A stretch of 64,000 bases of DNA, from the NCBI GenBank assembly GCA_032622095.1, contig CP136064.1, positions 217,074,205 through 217,138,204 on the forward strand, read 5' to 3'. The translations under genes were made by a program, and so were the position numbers. Under the pieces are notes generated by a model that ran no database searches, was not told the origin of the DNA, and saw only the letters and a program-made list of their open reading frames with translations. The DNA comes from Siphonodentalium dalli (lineage: Eukaryota > Mollusca > Scaphopoda > Gadilida > Siphonodentaliidae). Below are positions 12,601 through 22,129 of this stretch, piece after piece; position 1 is the first letter of the stretch; each line of letters opens with the position of its first letter.

Positions 12601-15058
12601 AGACCTGATAAATAGTTCCCACCCGTACAGAAACTTCACGTATGATTTGGGTAGAAACACGTTAGAGCACCTTAGAATTATGTTAGTTTTATGTCCTAAT
12701 TGGCTGGGCTAACTTAGATCTTGTATGAAAGCAGAGCGCTCATTTCAATGCAGCAACTTTGAACCGACTGTCGACGTAAACCACGTTAGAATTATGTTAG
12801 AAATCTGTCCTTTATTCTTTTCACCAACTCCTACTTATAAGATTTAGCGGAATTCTCTAAGTCCGGCTTTCTAACGTCAGTGCACATTAGAATTATGTTA
12901 GAAATCTGTCCTTTATACTTTTGATCAAGTCCTGTTTTATAAAATTTAGCGGAATTTTCTAAGTCAGACTTTCTAACATCAGTGCACATTAGAATTATGT
13001 TAGAAATCTGTCCTTATACTATTTACAGATCTACTTCTCCTTTTTTTAATTAGCGGAATTTTCTAAGTCCAACTAAGAAAATTTACTTATAAATGAGTAT
13101 AAATTATTTTATTGAAGAATATGAATCACAAATAATTTAAAGTACAGATTGCTAAGTATCATAATTATATATAGAACCTGCAGTTGTGAACCCATTCTGT
13201 TATTCGATAGTTTTATTTTAGTATCAAATTAAAATTTCTTCTTGAATCATGAATTTTGAAATCTTGAATCCTTATATTATATTATATCGGCAAAAACTGG
13301 TTCTATTGGTTGCACGGTTTGAATTTTCAAATGTTGGCATTCGTGACATAACTGATCAACTATTGAGAGTATGTATGAAACAAATTAATATGTGCTAATT
13401 ATGTACTCTCTCAAACACCATGGTACAAATATGTTCTTAAATTATATCTATCTCAAATGACAGTGCCGGCAAACATAAATGCTAGTGTTCAAACGACTCT
13501 GGGATTCTGGAGTCGACTAGTCGAACCCCAAAAGTCGAGTCGACGTCGACTAGTCGGCCAAATACATCACCAACCTTATACTAATTAAACACATGTGAAA
13601 GAAAATTACAAATTCCGTGCCATCATCACAATATTTACACTCTACTGTGATCGGAGAATTGAATCACGTGACACGTCACGTGGTTTTGTTGCAAATGAAC
13701 CGGTGCTCTAGAAACCCACCGATCGCAAATAAGTTCCCGACGAATCTACGATGATAATGAGAATAAATAATTGAGGAAATAATTGAGGGATTTTCTGTTT
13801 AATCATGAAATCAAATAAATACTTCCCTGCCAGGGTATAGAAAATAAACGATACTCAGTCTCCCGAGTCAGATCAAAATAAAAAAAAACAAAAGAAAACA
13901 CATACACTGTGTGACACACATTATAATGAGTATATATACGATGATGCGTACATAGGCCATAAGTTGCCATAACTTCCGTAAGGCATACGTAGCAAGCGGA
14001 GAGTTAGACTCAGTTAATATCGACGAACACTTTTGTGGAAGCCCCTCCCTCTTTACCTGTGTTGGTTAAAAATGCGCACTACGAATTGTTGCGTCCGCGG
14101 TATAGGGAGTATATATATAAAAAGAATAATTTTCTCAGCAAGTTAATGGTTGTCGTTTCATGACAATTTCGCCGTTTCGGCGTAGTTCTATGTCAAGCTC
14201 GACATTATTACATATGTTCGGACTTTGGAAAGCTTCTTGGACATAGACTAGCTATCTTTGCTGCTTTTCTGACCCACATTTAGTGAAACCATGCATTGTC
14301 AAGGCCAGCTGATGAGATTATATACTGTATTCCGACTAGTCGACTGTGGAAGTTAGAGTCGATTTTCTGACAAACCAAAGTCGACGATTATTTGTCGACT
14401 AATCGTTTGAACACTAATAAATGCGAATTTCGTCTAACGAACAACCAGTTAAATTTCGACATTAGATCGTCGGTGACCGTCTTATAAGAATTTCATGTTA
14501 GATCTAACTTAGTTTTATGTTAGCCGTTTTTGGTGAGGGCAACTTCCGGTGACCTAATTTCACGGGATACTGATACGGAATTCAAAGGATACTGATACGG
14601 AATTCATAGACTACCGATACGGCCGATTGATTGGATTGGGTTGCTCTCACAATGTCATCAGTGGCAAGCAGTAGCTGGGTTTCACAAAATCTGTTCTTAA
14701 GGAAACCATATTGGTAGAAAGGACGTCACGTTCTGCAGAATATTATCGGTGGAATATCAATAAAACCATAACCATACTTGCTGGAAAGTAAACCAGTATC
14801 AAAAATATTATTGATAATCAAAAACAAAAATGTGTGAAAAACATTTCTAGCAGTTAGACCACAATTAGTTGTGCCTTTTTTCAATTTTCGATCTGTCAAG
14901 TAAAAACCAACATCGCGAAAACCGGAGAGTTAAAATTTTCATATCGATTTTAAAAGCACTTTACTATAGTAATCTTTTATATAAACCTTCAGAACTGGTG
15001 TAAGCTTTTCGGCAACACTCAATGCTGTTCCTTTTACAGCATTTATGACGTTCTGCAT
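531..15058 (-). CDS. ATG3: ATG3, autophagy E2-like conjugating enzyme (N-terminal half; gene runs off the left edge)
   Basis: ATG3 transfers ATG8/LC3 from the E1 enzyme ATG7 to phosphatidylethanolamine on growing autophagosome membranes. Six exons on the minus strand were joined by eye: 15058-14987, 7419-7378, 6156-6036, 3991-3881, 2435-2380 and 665-531. All junctions are GT-AG and the phases agree (0, 0, 1, 1, 0, 0). The translation follows animal ATG3 in order: an N-terminal amphipathic helix ([10 protein letters not shown]...), [52 protein letters not shown], and an acidic segment ending [14 protein letters not shown]. That segment matches the flexible region that binds ATG7 and ATG12 in characterised homologues. 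The catalytic E2 half with the active-site Cys would lie left of base 531; nothing like it is seen in 1-530. The introns, especially 7420-14986, are packed with transposon remnants. Family assignment is very secure; whether the gene is intact cannot be judged here. Confidence 0.93.
786..1000. repeat. Foldback MITE, copy 1
   Basis: The two halves are inverted, each carrying 'tgcattctcttatatat' and 'cccatagggag'-type blocks. A second diverged copy is at about 3026-3295 and also begins with 'aacc(c)..ttcatga'. No coding potential. It lies in the ATG3 intron between exons 5 and 6. Confidence 0.6.
1160..1605 (+). mobile_element. Short HINE-like element related to the 24-32 kb array
   Basis: It has diverged copies of the monomer seen in the large array ('tttagtcatgcaaag', then 'gatggctgctggcagccatgtttt'). 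It ends in a hairpin of the type TAGCTCAA...TTGAGCTA at about 1571-1602, the same right end as the large array. It appears to be a short, older member of that family with two to three monomers. Confidence 0.6.
1690..2070. repeat. Fragments of the hairpin MITE with 'aaattcaccctctgggg'
   Basis: Two fragments share the stem sequence 'ctaaattcaccctctgggga', at about 1731-1765 and 2006-2038. Another copy is at 2803-2835. They are the same family as 6285-6390 and the complete element at 41169-41620. Confidence 0.6.
2380..2435 (-). CDS. ATG3: ATG3 exon 5
   Basis: A 56-nt exon encodes [18 protein letters not shown] after completing a split codon. It aligns with the variable segment between the DDGDGGW motif and the acidic region. 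The acceptor is ttctccag and the donor gtatgt. Sequence similarity is weaker here, but frame and splice phases fit both neighbours. Confidence 0.85.
3026..3295. repeat. Foldback MITE, copy 2
   Basis: A diverged, reverse-oriented relative of 786-1000, with inverted 'gtgccagtgcattc' and 'gaatgcactggcac' arms. It lies in the ATG3 intron between exons 4 and 5. Confidence 0.6.
3881..3991 (-). CDS. ATG3: ATG3 exon 4
   Basis: A 111-nt exon encodes [13 protein letters not shown], then a Glu-rich stretch and [16 protein letters not shown]. The DDGDGGW motif is diagnostic of ATG3. The acceptor is cttctag and the donor gtaaaa; it enters and leaves in phase 1. Confidence 0.94.
4054..4794. mobile_element. 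Pogo/Tigger-like non-autonomous DNA transposon
   Basis: Terminal inverted repeats read CAGTAAAACCTCTC at the left and GAGATGTTTTACTG at the right. The right side is followed by TA and the left is preceded by CA, an apparently mutated TA target duplication. Subterminal inverted 'ctgaac/gttcag' sequence is present. At 741 bp it has no intact transposase. The CAGT ends and TA target fit the pogo branch of Tc1/mariner. Confidence 0.65.
5142..5329. mobile_element. Pogo-like foldback MITE (CAGTAATGCCC family), copy 1
   Basis: A nearly perfect 188-bp palindrome with a 12-base central palindrome at the turn. Its ends are CAGTAATGCCC and GGGCATTACTG, flanked by TA on both sides. Close relatives are at 63090-63302 and in triplicate at 21400-21866. 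Confidence 0.85.
5330..6035. other. AT-rich ATG3 intron, nothing recognised
   Basis: Intron sequence between the MITE and exon 3. I see no exon, RNA gene or clear repeat here. Confidence 0.5.
6036..6156 (-). CDS. ATG3: ATG3 exon 3
   Basis: A 121-nt exon encodes [17 protein letters not shown] and continues to QFLVTRN. The HHCPTWQW block is a hallmark of the ATG3 N-terminal domain. The acceptor is tttcacag and the donor gttagt. It ends one base into a codon, completed by exon 4. Confidence 0.93.
6285..6390. repeat. Hairpin of the 'tgaatttagtgatgct' family
   Basis: An inverted repeat: 'gcagaatgagatcccc..agggtgaatttagtgatgct' faces 'attcaccctctgg..cctcattctg'. It is a solo core hairpin of the element found complete at 41169-41620. 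Confidence 0.65.
6480..6960 (+). mobile_element. Short, diverged HINE-like element
   Basis: It has three diverged monomers with 'ggcggccatgtttt', 'gatggctgctgatggccatgtttt' and 'tagtcatgcaaagag'. These are related to the 24-32 kb array and to 1160-1605. The right end is less clear than in the other copies. Confidence 0.5.
7061..7203. repeat. Foldback MITE in the ATG3 intron
   Basis: Arms of roughly 47 bp, beginning 'atccagccccagtt', pair with the end 'aactgggcctggtggat'. The innermost part pairs 'aggtcaaagttctgg' with 'ccagaactttgacct'. No coding content. Confidence 0.7.
7378..7419 (-). CDS. ATG3: ATG3 exon 2
   Basis: A 42-nt exon encodes [14 protein letters not shown], nearly identical to animal ATG3 at this position. 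It is flanked by a ccttcag acceptor and a gtgagt donor, with phase 0 on both sides. It is too short to stand out as an open reading frame and was found by homology and splice sites. Confidence 0.93.
8143..8276. repeat. Foldback MITE
   Basis: Arms 'tagctagtgtcatcgctt...' and '...aagcgacaacattagcta' pair over about 55 bp around a GC-rich loop ('ggcgaggctccgccg'). Confidence 0.7.
8277..9279. other. ATG3 intron 1, nothing recognised
   Basis: AT-rich sequence with a short 'cctaataaagcta' direct repeat near 8680-8710. An open frame at 8758-8982 has no recognisable homology and looks accidental. Confidence 0.45.
9280..10382 (-). pseudogene. Degenerate LINE (jockey/CR1-type) reverse transcriptase, 3' part
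   Basis: On the minus strand the longest frame (10150-9677) reads [11 protein letters not shown], then [17 protein letters not shown], then [17 protein letters not shown]. These are the catalytic and thumb blocks of non-LTR reverse transcriptases (normally F-A-D-D; Ala is Ser here). The preceding [10 protein letters not shown] block lies in another frame (10382-10098). The following '[22 protein letters not shown]' block lies in a third (9601-9386). Endonuclease and 5' regions are missing. A dead 5'-truncated insertion inside ATG3 intron 1. Confidence 0.85.
10805..11279. mobile_element. Mutator-like MITE with about 100-bp terminal inverted repeats
   Basis: The left end 'gatggggtcattgtcacaag' is mirrored by 'cttatgacaatgaccccatc' on the right. 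Inside, both arms carry 'tcacattcgtagccagct' and 'atcgatcacaaa.tgtagcc' blocks. 'ggcaaaagtact' occurs at 10793-10804 and again at 11280-11291, consistent with a target duplication of 9-12 bp. Long inverted ends plus a duplication of about 9-11 bp are typical of Mutator-like elements. No transposase. Confidence 0.65.
11403..12508. mobile_element. Non-autonomous hAT element 1 with exact 8-bp target duplication
   Basis: It begins TAGGGGTGCCACGATTAATCG and ends with the complement (AATCGTGGCACCTCTA). The 8-bp target duplication ATACAAAA flanks it at 11395-11402 and 12509-12516. Subterminal 'atcgatta' repeats occur in both arms. The 1106-bp interior has no recognisable transposase. 8-bp duplications with TAG...CTA ends define hAT. 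Confidence 0.88.
12781..13080. repeat. Tandem repeat, period about 101 bp, three copies
   Basis: 'agaattatgttagaaatctgtcc' recurs at 12788, 12889 and 12991, each followed by 'tagcggaattttctaagtc'-type sequence. A diverged partial copy lies just upstream near 12670-12700. Confidence 0.8.
13483..14416. mobile_element. Non-autonomous hAT element 2 with exact 8-bp target duplication
   Basis: Ends are TAGTGTTCAAACGA and TCGTTTGAACACTA. The duplication ATAAATGC is at 13475-13482 and 14417-14424. Subterminal repeats of 'gtcgactagtcg' are dense in both arms and could serve as transposase binding sites, as in other hAT elements. The interior of this 934-bp element is non-coding. Confidence 0.9.
14987..15058 (-). 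CDS. ATG3: ATG3 exon 1 (start codon and amphipathic helix)
   Basis: This exon has 24 codons beginning at the ATG complementary to 15056-15058. The start was chosen because homologous ATG3 proteins begin MQN. The alternating hydrophobic and small residues form the membrane-curvature-sensing amphipathic helix known in ATG3. The donor GT follows AAG at 14986-14985. Confidence 0.9.
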
Positions 15059-15480
15059 GGTGAAAATGTGGGTTTTATCTTGTTGTTTCCTGGTCCACCC
15101 ACATCTGAAATTTCCAAAAATAAATTTACGTACATTCAATAAATCGTACCTGGACGTACTCAACACCGTGCGAATTGATCTATCTGATCGTACTTATATC
15201 TGGGGCACACGAATAAAATACAGGCATGTAAATATTGATTAACGTATTTAAACATCATACCAATTTCTCTATCTATCTCTATTTTATCATAATGATATCT
15301 AAGGTAACGTACCATACACACGAATAAACAGATCTAGATATTGGCATGCATCTGTATCTGTAGGCCTATCTGTAGAGTTTTCAGTGAGTGTGGCCAATGT
15401 TTATGGGAGTCCAAATTCACATTTAATAACTTAAATCAGGGGGGGGACCCTATTGTCATATACTATAGCTTGCTTACCTA
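15059..15480. promoter_or_regulatory. ATG3 upstream region
   Basis: The sequence just upstream of the ATG3 start should hold the 5' UTR and promoter. No TATA box or CpG island is evident. The assignment rests on position alone. Confidence 0.3.
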
Positions 15481-15483
15481 ATA

Positions 15484-16076
15484 TGGTTTACTTATTGACT
15501 TAAATCAGGGGGGGGGGCCCTATTTTCATATTATCAGCATGATAGCATCCCTGTCCAAAAAAATTGGTGTCTCATTCCTGGAGCTTTGGTGTCTCAGTCC
15601 TCGAGCTCTAGTTTTTTTTTATTAAATCAGCATCTCTTGCACAAATCTATAGTATTTCCGGCGTGGTCATATAGTGTGAATGTGGTGTCACTGAGGGCTT
15701 GCTTCCCACATATGGTGTGCCTGTATACTCGAAAATTGAAGAAAATCAAAGTCGCCCCGACTAATACAGAAAGAAATGCTCGCAGTAGCATTACCTTCTG
15801 TATTAGTTGGGGCGACTTTGTTTTTCTTAAATTTTCCAGTATACAGGCACACCATGCATATGAGGGAAGCAAACCCTCAGTGGTAACACATTCGCGCTAT
15901 ATATATGACCATAGAAATATTATAGATCTGTGCAAGAGATGCCGATTTAATTAAAAAAACACTAGCGCTCTAGGACTGAGACACCAAGGCTCCATGAATG
16001 AGACACCAATTTTTGGGCAGGGATGCTGATAATATGAAAATAGGGTTTTTCCCTGGTTTAAGTCAATAAGTAAACC
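15484..16076. repeat. 593-bp foldback element
   Basis: Left end 'tggtttacttattgactt' pairs with 'aagtcaataagtaaacca' on the right. The arms pair almost throughout, turning near 15785 ('gcgagcatttc'/'ctcgcag'). Open frames on both strands over it mirror each other because of the palindrome. Relatives of its arm occur twice at 41645-42000. Confidence 0.8.
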
Positions 16077-16660
16077 ACGAAAAGGCGGCCATGGATACCG
16101 ATAATGGGTATTTGCATCATTAGCATGTCATCGGGGAATGTTGTTGCTTCTTCTGTATTTCGTTATTACTATCCAATGAATATATTTTGGAATGGTCATT
16201 GCCCTCACTATACAATCTCGTAAACACCAGATAGTGTGTGACTGGGGGTCAATGATGCGCGCATGCGCAGTCAAGGCATAATTTCATATTTTGCCAAATA
16301 AGGTCAAATGTACCAAAATATAATTTTCAAGCAGCTCAAGGGTCATTCTAGGTTAATAGTGAGGCATGTGTGGAATTGTTATTTTTGTCACATTTCCCAT
16401 ATCACAATCTGCCTCAATTACCATAGTATCCCCTTTTTGCACATATATTTTAGTAAAATGACGGTTTAACCCCTACCAACAACCCGTTTCTAAGGTAAAA
16501 ACAGTCGCATAGCAACCGTTGCCATGGAAAGTATTTTCGTGATTGCCCTCATATCTGAAAATAATACGTGGGACCTAATATACACATGTGCCAAGTTCTA
16601 TGCTTTTATGACAATGTCCGCACTTGTTACACAAAAAACTATACCTAAAAAAATCGCACG

Positions 16661-17064
16661 GTGATTCCGTCACGCCCGTTGTGTGATTCCGTCACGGCGA
16701 ACAAACCGAGTTAACTAGTAATATACACACAAGTGTGTGACAATGCGGCTTTTTTCTGCAAGTATAATGTATCTACTTTACTAATTGGGAACTTTTTCCA
16801 GGTCAGCTTGGCTGAATGAGCAGGGTTCTTCAATAGTACGGACCTACCCTCATATTGATGGCACTTTTTTGGTGATTCCGTCACGGACACAATTTGACCC
16901 AGAGTGAGATGATACATAAATACACATATAGTTGTATATAATCAAACAACTTACTATAGTATGTACAATGTTTTTTATTTTAAGCGGTACCCTACTGGTC
17001 ATAATTTTAGATTTTATAGGCCACAGAAACGTGAAATTCCGTAAAATTTGGTGATTCCGTCACG
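16661..17064. repeat. Four copies of the 14-mer GTGATTCCGTCACG
   Basis: Exact copies at 16661-16674, 16683-16696, 16872-16885 and 17051-17064, all in the same orientation. Each contains GTGA-N5-TCAC dyad symmetry. The sequence between them is not repeated. Confidence 0.85.
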
Positions 17065-17080
17065 CTGGAATTCATGTTAA

Positions 17081-17548
17081 AGGTACTCAACCCGATAAAA
17101 CTCCTCTCAATTACTATTTCAATGGCTTCGGGGGTCAAAAATATTTGATTCGAGTCGAGGAAGTCACCCATCAAAGCTCAGATTTGTTAGATATCGATTT
17201 TAGAAATCTATTATTTTTCATTATCGGGAATACTATCTGGCCCAGAACTCAGTCAAATTGCGTTAAAATTACCACTTGATTTTAGAGTTATTCATCCTTG
17301 TTTGTTTGAATAGATTTGTAGTACACATCCAGAGCAGATTACGGCAGTTATTAGTACTCATCTCGAGAACATAACAAATTTGAAAAATCAATATCTAATA
17401 ACTCTGAGCTTTGTTTGATGGGTTCCTCGACTCGAATCAAATATTTTTTACCCCCGAAGCCAAAGAAATAGTAATATAGGACCCTCTGATCGGATTGTTG
17501 TTGTTGGAATCTGTTGAGATGGGGACCCTCTTTACGGGTTGAGTACCT
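17081..17548. mobile_element. TTAA-flanked MITE, copy 1
   Basis: TTAA occurs at 17077-17080 and 17549-17552. Ends read AGGTACTCAACCCG and CGGGTTGAGTACCT. Inner arms share 'ttggcttcgggg' and 'tatttgattcgagtcgagg'. The TTAA target suggests piggyBac-type mobilisation. Relatives are at 42447-42916, 43322-43742 and 55313-55688. Confidence 0.75.
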
Positions 17549-18329
17549 TTAAGCGTAATTCATTATTAAATGTGAATTTGGCCTCCCATATTGGAGAGCT
17601 TAATTCGTGCCAGTCTAGGATTTTTCACTTTTCAGGTTCAGATTTCAAAATTTTCTTACACTGGGTTGAGGGGTCCTGATCTCCTCGATGGTCGGTCAAA
17701 ACAGCTAATTAATTACAAACCAAAAACATCGAGGCTCGCGTTTGCCTGGAATTATATGTACACCTCTATATAGATGCTATTATTTTTTAGTTTTCATGTT
17801 CAGATTTCAAAATTTTCTTCCCCTGGACTGAGGGTAGACCCAAGTCTTATTAGTACACAGCAGCTTGGGGACATCGGTTGGGATGATGCTGTTTTGGACG
17901 AGTCCCGCCCGTTGCTCTTCTATATATGGGTGGTTCTCCCTTATATTAAACGAGCAAATTGATGTCTCGTGTACAATTGTTCCATAAAAATATGATTGTG
18001 CCACAAACAAGACCTATTGTGACATTCCATTTCACTGATGAGCATGTGGCACACCGTTATGATATAACAGTATTGTAATATATCAACACATGCCTTTAGT
18101 TACATGATCAAAACAGCGAGAAAACACGAAAATCGCACTGTCTCATCGCCTAACTGCGAAATTTCATTTTATTCCTATTAAGTTATCTTACCTCTAATTG
18201 ACAAACAACGTGCACTGTTATGTTATTTCTTGGACTCTTTATCTATTAATATCATTTATGATGCACGTTTTTCGTGGTTTGATGTAAATATTGACTCTGA
18301 AACATCGAAAATCGCCTGTCTCGAGAAAT

Positions 18330-18707
18330 GTCCACACCGCGACATTATTTACAATATAGGCCATCCCGGTTCCATTTTAACTAAGGGCAACAACCTACCA
18401 TACGGATAAGAAAGTTTTGCCTTTTGACAATTTGTTTTGAAGATTTTGGACAATATAAAGAATCGAAACAAATGAAAAATGAGACGAAAATAGGTGTACC
18501 CTCCAGCGAACCTTAATTAATGTCCACACCGCGACGCTATCAAAGGAACTAGAAAACATGTCGGGAGACTACCAAAATTGCTCAAATAGTACACATGGGG
18601 TGAAGAATCGTGAATAAAAACGAACGGACGCCTGACATAAACAGAAAATGAAAACAAATGAAGAAAATATCAAAATTGTCCACACCGCGACATGTCCACA
18701 CCGCGAC
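18330..18707. repeat. Four copies of the 14-mer GTCCACACCGCGAC
   Basis: Exact copies at 18330-18343, 18522-18535, 18678-18691 and 18694-18707, in one orientation. The last two are nearly adjacent. The surrounding sequence is not repeated. Confidence 0.85.
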
Positions 18708-20120
18708 GCAGAATAACGTTACAGCCACCCACAGACACATTTCACGCTTAGAATATTTGGGTGGTTATGTTGTAAAATGGGTCAACACGATGTACATACA
18801 CATATAGTTGTTATTGTATCCGGGGGGGGGGGGGGTTGGGTTGTGAGTGAGGAGTGAGTTGGTGGGGGGGGGGGGTGTGCTCAGAGAGAAGCAGATGACA
18901 ATTTAAAAATCAATTGTTTCGGTACTTTTCAACAATCGTACTGCCTGTGGGACGATTTCCGGCTCGTGTGGTATAGCAAAGGCGTCAATGACACATTTTG
19001 CGCCATCGTAATATCTCACTGACAATTCTATCTGATTGAGCTCATCGAAAAACCCCTAAATACAAAATTTCAGTTCGATATCTTGAAACATGTAAGAGAA
19101 ATCCATCGACATTGTTTTCTATTGTAAATTCTCTTTGCAATTTGGCGAACCCTTTGAGGAACAGAGTTTGATTGACGTATGTTCACGTTGTCTACATCAG
19201 AGTTCCTCGGTCGTTTGGCGTCAAACCAAGTGTACGATGGATCAGGGCATGCCCGACTTGATAGGAATAGCCCTTTATGTGATCAAAATCTGTTTCCAAT
19301 TATCAGATCTGGACGGTGTATTCGTTGACCTCTTTAGAGAGTTTGAACTCTAAGTAACGCCCACAAAGCACATCAATTTCCACCACGTATATTCAAATGG
19401 CTGTATATCATAGACGACTCAACGTGCGGAGCTGCGCGATACGTCGTTTGGACGGATACATCATCGACTATACTCCATGATGTACAAGTTGAATATATAC
19501 TCATAACGATAATTCAACTATTAAAGGGCACATGTCAACAAAGTGGCTCAATTTTGTTTGGTTTCCATTAATCATGATATTCGAATTAAACACAAGTTTT
19601 GGAGAAAGAGCGAATTTGACAATGACGTCGCCCTGATTCAACCCAAAAACGTCATTGGCACATGCCGTAATGAACGTCCTTGATTGACCTTGATCTTGCC
19701 CTATAATTTTGCCAACTGTCATTTTTGTGGTCACCAATATCTGTGCTACATACTCACATAAAATTCATCGGCATGTGACATATTTAATTTTTTCAGAATT
19801 TTATGGACGAATTTGTTCATTTAAGGGAGAATCACCCATATAACATATTTTCAATCAAAAGACGTTCTATACATGTTGAGGTGGAGCTTGGACATTCACG
19901 TATCCCCATGAATGTGATTAATCATGTGACATAATATATATCGACGATTAATAAATTATAATCTGTCTTCAAAATGATATATCATTTTCCGTGGTAGAAA
20001 AAAATGTATATCGATAATACAATCGTATAATGTATTATTTAAACATGCATTTTCGCGACAAATCGATATTATCTGGAAAACAAGGCTTTGTTTACTTATG
20101 TAGCAGAGGCTGCTTTTCTG
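18708..20120. other. Gene-free stretch with two poly-G runs
   Basis: Poly-G runs near 18820-18835 and 18865-18877 could form G-quadruplexes. Open frames at 19135-19353 (+) and 19501-19737 (-) have no recognisable homology or splice context, so I do not call them genes. Confidence 0.45.
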
Positions 20121-20124
20121 TTTC

Positions 20125-20322
20125 ACCAACGAGAGATAACACTAATCGAATATGCACATCTGCAACCTTGAATGCATATCATGGAACTTTACTTATATTA
20201 TTTTCAAGTTTTGAACTATATGTGAATGTGAGGATGCCTTTAACTCAGGTTTTGGATACTCATATGGAATGTGATGTAATAATTCTTCAACAGTAAATTG
20301 ATAGCCAAAATGTTCTTTTACA
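20125..20322 (+). repeat. Possible 5' LTR (3' portion) of a retrotransposon
   Basis: The stretch with 'gcatatcatgg.actttacttatatta' and 'gttttggatactcatatgga' through 'ctcttcaacagtaaattgatagcc' recurs, diverged, at about 23930-24100. It ends in CA one base before a tRNA-type primer binding site. The outer boundary is not resolved. Confidence 0.45.
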
Positions 20323-20323
20323 C

Positions 20324-20341
20324 TGGGGGCTCGTCCGGGAT
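20324..20341 (+). promoter_or_regulatory. Retroelement primer binding site (tRNA-Pro type)
   Basis: TGGGGGCTCGTCCGGGAT matches the 18-nt sequence complementary to the 3' end of tRNA-Pro that many retroelements use to prime minus-strand synthesis. Its place just after the LTR-like block supports the reading. No gag or pol frame follows. Confidence 0.6.
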
Positions 20342-20386
20342 TATTGAGTAGAAAGTTCCACCTGATACAACCCGTAAGCATCTAAT

Positions 20387-21009
20387 AACAAGAAAACCAT
20401 AGTCAGAAATGGTAACGCCACCAAGATTATGGTATTACATATAAATAGAAATTATAAAAAATACATAAAATATTTTGATAACAATTGCGTTTAAACAAGT
20501 AATCCTTCAAATTATTACTAACAAAGTAAACGACTGTGGGTCACTCAACAGATTATAAAGACTTGGACATAGTATACTGTAAATACTAAAATTTAAATGA
20601 AATAATTAAAAGATAAAATTTAGCAAGTAGTAAAAGTTAAATTTTCTCATTTTTGTTTTGGTTAAATAAAGCAATAATTTAAATGTAACATTTGGTTTAA
20701 AAAAAATGATTGACCGTGGCTCTTCCAATAATTGCGCGACTGACCTGGTCAATTGTTCTTAAGAAGTTGTTTTGATAATTACTATGGAGGGAAATAGTTG
20801 TGGCTGTGGCTTCGCAAGTAATTACCTTGGTGACGTGATGTTAACAAATCTGAACTCCAGTTAACCAAGGACGCTTCATACCAAATATAAGGTGAATTAT
20901 TAATTATTTAGAAGTTGTTTTAAGATTTACTATGGAGGGAAAGAATTGTGGTGCTGGCTTCGCAACTATTTGACCTCATTGTAACAAATATAAATATTAG
21001 TCACTCAGG
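20387..21009 (+). repeat. Internal repeat block A of the LTR-like element (also at 39612-40235)
   Basis: About 620 bp, nearly identical to 39612-40235, beginning 'aacaagaaaaccatagtc' and ending 'attagtcactcag'. Its function is unknown; it is non-coding. Confidence 0.9.
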
Positions 21010-21399
21010 CAATAGATGTATCTATTCTGTATATTAACTTATTGGGTCTTACGTGTCTTGAGATGTCTAAATAGTTTTCGATGGACAGATCGCGCAAGGG
21101 ACCCACGCCAATCTTCTATGTTGGGATTCCAATTGTTGGCTCATTAAATAGGCACATATGCTTAAGATACAGTCGCACGCTCCCGTAAGTCGGGTTTTGG
21201 ATCACAGTTAATATAAATATCATTGAAATAATCGGTTTCCCCCAATAAACATCCATATATTGAATATACATGTTTTGGAGCAGAATTAGGCAGTCCATAT
21301 TGGACGCCATCATGGAATTTATTTTGTTTTGATTTTCACACATAATTATTAGTTATATGGATGGAGTTCTCATTAAACCTCACATCCTTGTATTGGTTA

Positions 21400-21866
21400 C
21401 AGAAATACCCAAAGTAATTGACCACTTAACCACATCAGAATTATTGGTAATTTTTCAGGATTTGAAATCCTGAAAATTTACCAATAATTTTGCTGTGGTC
21501 AATTACTTTGGACATTACTGTATGAGGATTGAGTTATCATTAAACCTCAAATCCTTATATTGGTTACAGTAATGCCCAAAGTAATTGACCACTTAACCAC
21601 AGCAGAATTATGTATTTTTTCAGCATTTACAATCCTCAAATTACCCATTATTCTGCTGTGGTTAAGTGGTCAATTGCTTTGAACATTACTGTATGATGAT
21701 TGAATTATCATTAAACCTCAAATCCTTATATTGGTTACAGTAATGCCCAAAGTAATTGACCCTTTAGCCACAGCATAATTATGGGTAATTTTTCAGGATT
21801 TAGAATCATGAAAAAATACACACAATTTTGCTGTGGTTAAGTGATGAATTACTTTGGACATTACTG
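21400..21866. mobile_element. Three pogo-like MITEs amplified in tandem
   Basis: Palindromic copies lie at 21400-21520, 21567-21691 and 21738-21866, each with CAGTAATGCCC-like ends and flanking TA. The spacer ('attaaacctcaaatccttatattggt') is repeated too. The whole unit of about 170 bp was therefore duplicated in tandem rather than inserted three times. Confidence 0.85.
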
Positions 21867-22129
21867 TATGTAGATGGAGTTAAACCTCACATCAGTGTGT
21901 TGGGGATTTGGACCTTGACTTGGGACCTTTGGTTTTTAACGCAACAAATGCGCGTACACCGTATACACAAATTTTTTATGTAACCAGAGTTTTTCTTGGA
22001 TAAGATGAGTTTGAAGCCTGCTTACATTTCAAAAAGCGGATCTCGACGCTTTGAAGCAAAAGTTACAAAAGATAAAATGTGTATGTGACGAGACTATAAT
22101 ACAAATGAAAAAATAAATTGAGGGAGGGG

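Noticed and set aside
19135-19737. Open frames at 19135-19353 (+) and 19501-19737 (-)
   Set aside because: No homology, no clear splice junctions, and no neighbouring exons that would extend them.
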